This document shows, piece after piece, positions 5,860 to 9,361 of a DNA stretch of 9,361 nt. Source of the stretch: an uncultured Rhodospirillales bacterium (GTDB lineage: Bacteria; Pseudomonadota; Alphaproteobacteria; Acetobacterales; Acetobacteraceae); NCBI GenBank assembly GCA_903928045.1, contig CAIYPH010000491.1, positions 1 to 9,361 on the forward strand, written 5' to 3'. A model generated the notes under the pieces. That model worked only from the letters and a program-made list of their open reading frames with translations, was not told where the DNA came from and searched no databases. The position numbers and the translations under genes were made by a program. Each line of letters begins with the position of its first letter. The first letter of the stretch is position 1.

Positions 5860-7459
5860 GTTCCACCCGCAGCAGGAAGCGCTGCAACTTCCCGGTGGGG
5901 GTTTTCGGCAGGGCGTCGCGGTAGACGATGGCGCGGGGGTATTTATAGGGGGCGATGCTTTGCTTGACGTGCGCCTGCAAGGCCTCCGTCATGTCGGCAT
6001 CGCCGGCGTAGCCGGGGGCAAGCACGACAACCGCGGTGACCAGCATGCCGCGCGCCGCATCGGGCAGCCCGACCACCGCGCATTCAGCGACGGCGGGATG
6101 TTGCAGCAGCACCGTCTCCACCTCGGGGCCGGCGATGTTGTAGCCGGAGGAGACGATCATGTCATCGTTGCGCGCCTGGTACCAGAAATACCCTTCGGCA
6201 TCCCGGATGAAACTATCCCCGGTGACGTTCCACCCGTTCTGCACATAAACCGCCTGCCGTGCGTCGGCCATGTAGCGGCAACCGGTCGGCCCCCGTACGG
6301 CAAGGCGGCCCGGCGTGCCATCGGGCATCGGCTTGCCCTCGGCATCGATGATGCGGGCCTCGTAGCCGGGAACCGCCCGTCCGGTGGAGCCGGGCCGCGC
6401 CTCCTCGGGCGGCGAGCCGATGAAGATGTGCAGCATTTCGGTTGAACCGATGCCGTCCATCATGGCAATGCCCGTGGCCTCGCGCCACGCCTCGAAGGTC
6501 GACTTGGGCAGATGCTCGCCGGCGGAGACGCATTTGCGCAGACTGGAGAAATCCGCCTCGCCGCGTTTGGCCAGCATGGCGCGATAGGCGGTCGGGGCGG
6601 TGAAGGTGATGGTGGGGCGATAGCGCGGAATGGCGTCGATCAGGTCATCCGGCCCGGCCCGCTCCAGCAGGATGGTCGACGCACCGACCCGCAGGGGGAA
6701 CAGGATATGGCCGCCGAAGCCGAAGGTGAACGCCAAAGGGGGCGAGCCGATGAAGCGGTCCGACGCATCGGCGCGCAGCACGTATTTGCCATAGGAGTCG
6801 CAGGTCGCCAGCATATCGCGATGGACATGCATGGTGCCCTTGGGCTCACCGGTGGTGCCCGAGGTGAAGGCGATCATCGCGACGTCCTCGGCCGCGGTGT
6901 CGGCGGCCTGGAACGTGTCGGGCACTTCGGCCATCAGGGCATCGAGACTGCCGGGTGCATCGGTATTGAAGGGCAGGATGGTCGCGAGGTCGGGCGCCTC
7001 TCCCCGGGCCGCGTCGAGATCCGCCACCAACCGGGCGTCGCACAGCGCCAGGGCGATGCGGGCCTTGTTGAGGGGATAGACGAGTTCCCGCGCGCGGAGC
7101 ATCGGCATGGTCGGCACCGCGACCGCGCCGATCTTCATCACCGCGAGAATGCAGGCGGCCGCCATCGGCCCGTTCGGCGCGCGGATCAGCACGGGCTGCC
7201 CCGGCTGTACGGCGAAATGCGAGACGAGCACGTTGCAGATGCGGTTGATGCGGGCGGCGAATTCGGCGTAGCTCCACTGGCCCCCCGCGAAAATCACGCA
7301 GGGGGCATCGCGGTGGCTGGTGTCGAGCCAGCGGTCGAGCAGCTCCCGCACCGCGTTCAGCCGGTCGGGGTAGTGCAGCTCCGGCAGGGTGAAGATCATA
7401 TCCGGCCATGCCGACCGCGGTGGCATTCCGCTGCGCACGACGTCCTCGCGCTCGGTCAT
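5843..7459 (-). CDS. abmG: Benzoate-CoA ligase family protein, probably 2-aminobenzoate-CoA ligase
   Basis: A 538-residue adenylate-forming enzyme that would make the aryl-CoA thioester from the free acid, ATP and CoA. The core motifs are complete: P-loop [10 protein letters not shown] at 199-208, the A5 motif [12 protein letters not shown] at 335-346 (typical of benzoate-CoA ligases), VTGD at 412-415, the hinge [19 protein letters not shown] at 430-448, and catalytic K524 in PTGK. Length is normal for the family. The pairing with a 2-aminobenzoyl-CoA monooxygenase/reductase makes anthranilate the likely substrate; benzoate or salicylate are alternatives that sequence alone does not exclude. 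The ATG at 7459 follows a G-rich GGGGGAA site. Its 3' end overlaps the monooxygenase end by 17 bp, tail to tail, and it is transcribed divergently from the M20 hydrolase. Confidence 0.92.
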   Translation of the reverse strand: MTEREDVVRSGMPPRSAWPDMIFTLPELHYPDRLNAVRELLDRWLDTSHRDAPCVIFAGGQWSYAEFAARINRICNVLVSHFAVQPGQPVLIRAPNGPMAAACILAVMKIGAVAVPTMPMLRARELVYPLNKARIALALCDARLVADLDAARGEAPDLATILPFNTDAPGSLDALMAEVPDTFQAADTAAEDVAMIAFTSGTTGEPKGTMHVHRDMLATCDSYGKYVLRADASDRFIGSPPLAFTFGFGGHILFPLRVGASTILLERAGPDDLIDAIPRYRPTITFTAPTAYRAMLAKRGEADFSSLRKCVSAGEHLPKSTFEAWREATGIAMMDGIGSTEMLHIFIGSPPEEARPGSTGRAVPGYEARIIDAEGKPMPDGTPGRLAVRGPTGCRYMADARQAVYVQNGWNVTGDSFIRDAEGYFWYQARNDDMIVSSGYNIAGPEVETVLLQHPAVAECAVVGLPDAARGMLVTAVVVLAPGYAGDADMTEALQAHVKQSIAPYKYPRAIVYRDALPKTPTGKLQRFLLRVELSAKA

Positions 7460-7481
7460 TCCAGTTCCCCCGACGATGATG

Positions 7482-7495
7482 TTTTAACCCTAAAG
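7482..7495. promoter_or_regulatory. Motif resembling the 3476-3490 palindrome, in the ligase promoter
   Basis: Read on the minus strand, CTTTAGGGTTAAAA shares the CTTT...TTAAAA framework with CTTTCAAGCTTAAAA at 3476-3490, with a spacer shorter by one base. It covers the candidate -10 of the ligase promoter. It may be a second, weaker operator of the same MarR protein. The one-base spacing change and low complexity keep confidence modest. Confidence 0.3.
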
Positions 7496-7516
7496 TTTTC
7501 CCTCCCCCCAGGTCAA
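7487..7516 (-). promoter_or_regulatory. Candidate promoter of the ligase gene
   Basis: On the minus strand TTGACC (7516-7511) and TAGGGT (7492-7487) are 18 bp apart. The -35 matches consensus at 5 of 6 positions and the -10 at 3. The start site would be near 7480, about 20 bases before the ATG at 7459. Confidence 0.35.
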
Positions 7517-7524
7517 CCACAGGG

Positions 7525-7553
7525 TTGGCGCGGCCCGGCGTGCCGCCTAGGAT
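7525..7553 (+). promoter_or_regulatory. Candidate promoter of the M20 hydrolase gene
   Basis: TTGGCG (7525-7530) and TAGGAT (7548-7553) have a 17-bp spacer. Transcription would begin near 7560, just before the AGGAGA ribosome-binding site (7565-7570). A 5-bp inverted repeat, CAACC and GGTTG (7514-7518 and 7523-7527), overlaps the -35. Because this promoter and the ligase promoter point apart within 116 bp, one regulator could affect both. Confidence 0.4.
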
Positions 7554-7575
7554 TCGCCCGGAACAGGAGAGCAAG

Positions 7576-8712
7576 ATGCCCGACACCAACGAACCCGCCC
7601 TCGACCGCGCCGAAATCCTCGCCGGCATTCGCGAATGGGTGGAAATCGAAAGCCCCACCACGGATGCCGCCTCGGTCAACCGCATGGCCGATAAGGTGAT
7701 CGCCGACTACGCCGCCATTGGCGCCAAGGTGCAGCGCATCCCCGGCCGCGACGGATTCGGCGACCATGTGCTCGTCACCTCCCCCTGGGGCAGCGACGAC
7801 GAGCCTGGCATTCTCGTGCTGAGCCATATCGACACCGTGCATGACCTCGGGATCATCGATGAGAAACTGCCCTTCCGCGTCGAAGGCGACATCGCCTACG
7901 GGCCTGGCATCTACGACATGAAAGGCGGCGCCTATCTGCCGCTCGCCGCCATGCGCCACCTCGTGCGCGCTGGTCGCACCACGAACCGCCCGATCCGCCA
8001 TCTCTTTGTTTCCGAAGAAGAAGTCGGCAGCCCGACCTCGCGCGAGCACATCGAGCGCGAAGCCCGCCGCGCGGTCGCCGTGCTGGTCACCGAGCCCGCT
8101 CGCGAAGGCGGCCGCATCGTCACCGCCCGCAAAGGCGTCGCCCGGTTCGATATCATTGTGCGCGGCCAACTCGCCCATTCCGGCGCCCGCCACCAGGATG
8201 GCCGCAGCGCCATCAAGGAACTCGCCCGGCAAATCCTCGATATCGAGGCGATGACCGACTACGCGACCGGCCTCACGCTGAATGTCGGCGTCATCAGCGG
8301 CGGCACCCGCGCCAACGTGGTGGCAGACGAAGCCCGCGCCGAAATCGACATGCGGGTGCCCAATCCCGAAATCGCCGAACAGGCGATCGCCCGCTTCCTC
8401 GCGCTCAAACCCTACGACCCCGGCTGCACGCTGGAAATCTCCGGCGGCCTCAATCGCCCCGGCTACGAGAAGGGCGCTGAAATCACCGCCCTGTTCGAAC
8501 ACGCCAAATTGATCGCGGCCACTATCGGCTTCGAACTTAAGGACATCGCCACCGGCGGTGGCAGCGACGGCAATTTCACCGCCGCCATCGCTCCCACCCT
8601 CGACGGGCTCGGCGTGGATGGCAAGGGCGGCCATACCCACTACGAGCAGCTCTATGTCTCGTCGCTCATCCCGCGCACCCGCCTCATGCTGGGCCTGTTC
8701 GAAACCCTGTGA
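7576..8712 (+). CDS. M20 (CPG2/ArgE-like) zinc metallohydrolase
   Basis: A 378-residue cytoplasmic M20-family amidohydrolase of the carboxypeptidase G2 type, a family that hydrolyses amide bonds of N-acylated amino acids and related conjugates. Di-zinc and catalytic residues are all visible: H84 and D86 in SHIDTV, bridging D114 in YDMKGG, the glutamate pair at 147-148 in VSEEEVGS, E173 in VTEPA and H353 near the C-terminus. The lid/dimerisation domain (about 183-300) has the usual GQLAHSGA with H201. There is no signal peptide, unlike secreted CPG2. AGGAGA five bases before the ATG at 7576 fixes the start; an in-frame TTG at 7525 falls in the promoter. Divergent from the aryl-CoA ligase, it may release anthranilate or a similar acid from an amide conjugate, or act on the aromatic amine itself as 5-nitroanthranilate aminohydrolase of this family does. 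The substrate is inference. Confidence 0.9.
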   Translation: MPDTNEPALDRAEILAGIREWVEIESPTTDAASVNRMADKVIADYAAIGAKVQRIPGRDGFGDHVLVTSPWGSDDEPGILVLSHIDTVHDLGIIDEKLPFRVEGDIAYGPGIYDMKGGAYLPLAAMRHLVRAGRTTNRPIRHLFVSEEEVGSPTSREHIEREARRAVAVLVTEPAREGGRIVTARKGVARFDIIVRGQLAHSGARHQDGRSAIKELARQILDIEAMTDYATGLTLNVGVISGGTRANVVADEARAEIDMRVPNPEIAEQAIARFLALKPYDPGCTLEISGGLNRPGYEKGAEITALFEHAKLIAATIGFELKDIATGGGSDGNFTAAIAPTLDGLGVDGKGGHTHYEQLYVSSLIPRTRLMLGLFETL

Positions 8713-8726
8713 TCCCCGACGGCCGC

Positions 8727-9361
8727 TTACGCCGGACGGAGACGGATGATGCTCCATGACGCCGGCGGGAGCGTGGTGGTGATGTGTGTGTTGTCGATGG
8801 AGACCGCTTCGAGCGGTTGAGGGGTGATGCGGTTGGGGTTGTCCTTGGTGTTGACCGCATCGAGATCGGCATCATGCAGCGTGGTGGCGGCGGCAAGGGC
8901 GAGGGGCGGGAAGCTGCGGGCGTCGATCGAGACCTGCATGGGCCCTTCAAGGTCTCGGTTGAGGAGGAACAGGGTGAGGCCGCCATCGGCGCCATGGACG
9001 GCCGCGAGCTTGAGGTAGGGGACGTCGTCGACCTTGGTGCGGACCTCGTCATCCATTCCCGCGGGGTCGAAGTAGTGGGTGTCGTAGGTGTCGGATTTCA
9101 CGTGGGCGCGCAGCACCTCGCCGTGGCCGTGGTTGGTGAAGTCGGCGAAGGGCCAGAAGATGGTCTGCCGCCAGGCCGGGCCGCCGGTCTCGGTCATGAT
9201 CGGCGCGATCACGTTGACAAGCTGGGCGATGCAGGCGGAGCGCACGCGATCGGCGTGGTTCAGCAGCGAGATGGCGGCGCCGCCGAAGGCCAGCGCGTCC
9301 TGCATGTTGTAGATTTCCTCGAGGATCGGCGGGGCAACCGGCCAGCCCGGCTTGATGCGCG
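8727..9361 (-). CDS. GH51 alpha-L-arabinofuranosidase, C-terminal part (cut by window edge)
   Basis: The 210 visible residues match the end of family GH51 alpha-L-arabinofuranosidases: PPILEEIYNMQDALAFGG, then a helix NHADRVRSACIAQLVNVIAP, MTETGGPAWRQTIFWPF, then the C-terminal beta-sandwich (about the last 130 residues) ending in ASWSIIRLRP. The family removes terminal arabinofuranosyl groups from arabinan and arabinoxylan. The two catalytic glutamates lie in the part of the barrel beyond the right edge, so activity cannot be judged here. The internal ATG at 9305 is not the start, since family sequence continues through it to the edge. It converges on the M20 gene with a 14-bp gap and shows no link to the aromatic pathway. 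Confidence 0.88.
   Translation of the reverse strand, partial: RIKPGWPVAPPILEEIYNMQDALAFGGAAISLLNHADRVRSACIAQLVNVIAPIMTETGGPAWRQTIFWPFADFTNHGHGEVLRAHVKSDTYDTHYFDPAGMDDEVRTKVDDVPYLKLAAVHGADGGLTLFLLNRDLEGPMQVSIDARSFPPLALAAATTLHDADLDAVNTKDNPNRITPQPLEAVSIDNTHITTTLPPASWSIIRLRPA

Noticed and set aside
5875..5892. GGAAG/CTTCC hairpin after the hydroxylase stop as a terminator
   Set aside because: Five-bp arms with an 8-base loop, inside the ligase coding region and followed by a G-run, not T.
6512..7699. 395-codon plus-strand frame opposite the ligase
   Set aside because: Shadow of a complete adenylate-forming enzyme; it would also read through two promoters.
8713..8745. GC-rich imperfect hairpin between the M20 and GH51 ends as a terminator
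   Set aside because: Only about 7 of 10 arm bases pair and no T-tract follows on either strand.
7513..8757. 414-codon minus-strand frame opposite the M20 gene
   Set aside because: The plus strand carries all M20 catalytic residues; the antisense frame is Gly/Ala/Asp-rich without a family and would cross into the GH51 gene.

Overview
The window is high in G+C, with short tight intergenic gaps and mostly Shine-Dalgarno starts. It fits an alphaproteobacterium. The protein at 1046-1729 has the layout of a hypothetical family I associate with Acetobacteraceae, so that family is my best guess for the host. No rRNA, tRNA, integrase or CRISPR array is present to settle the taxonomy.

Region 1 (1-1775) is accessory sequence. 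On the minus strand at the left edge is a 43-residue C-terminal remnant of a luciferase-like (LLM) flavin monooxygenase, joined near position 149 to the start of an unrelated short reading frame. About 250 bases without a supportable gene follow. Then come a predicted secreted orphan protein (493-942) and a Pro/Arg/Ala-rich hypothetical protein (1046-1729), the latter preceded by a 7-bp inverted repeat.

Region 2 (1776-7459) is a compact locus for aerobic, CoA-dependent degradation of anthranilate (2-aminobenzoate). An SDR dehydrogenase, a MarR regulator and a RidA-like protein form a tight minus-strand operon (3419 to 1776). Divergent from it is a 778-residue fusion of an FAD aromatic hydroxylase with an Old Yellow Enzyme domain (3523-5859), the architecture of 2-aminobenzoyl-CoA monooxygenase/reductase. 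A benzoate/2-aminobenzoate-CoA ligase (5843-7459, minus) converges on it with a 17-bp tail overlap. The inferred flow is: the ligase activates anthranilate, the fusion enzyme hydroxylates and reduces the ring to an enamine-type cyclohexenone CoA ester, the RidA-like protein may handle the enamine/imine, and the SDR performs a redox step on the ring product. The MarR protein probably controls both sides through a near-palindrome lying inside the overlapping divergent promoters. The hydratase, acyl-CoA dehydrogenase and ring-cleaving enzymes are not in this window.

Region 3 (7460-9361): divergent from the ligase is a cytoplasmic M20/CPG2-type metallohydrolase (7576-8712), which may release anthranilate or a related acid from an amide conjugate. 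Convergent with it, 14 bp away, is the C-terminal part of a GH51 alpha-L-arabinofuranosidase that runs off the right edge and is probably a separate plant-polysaccharide function.
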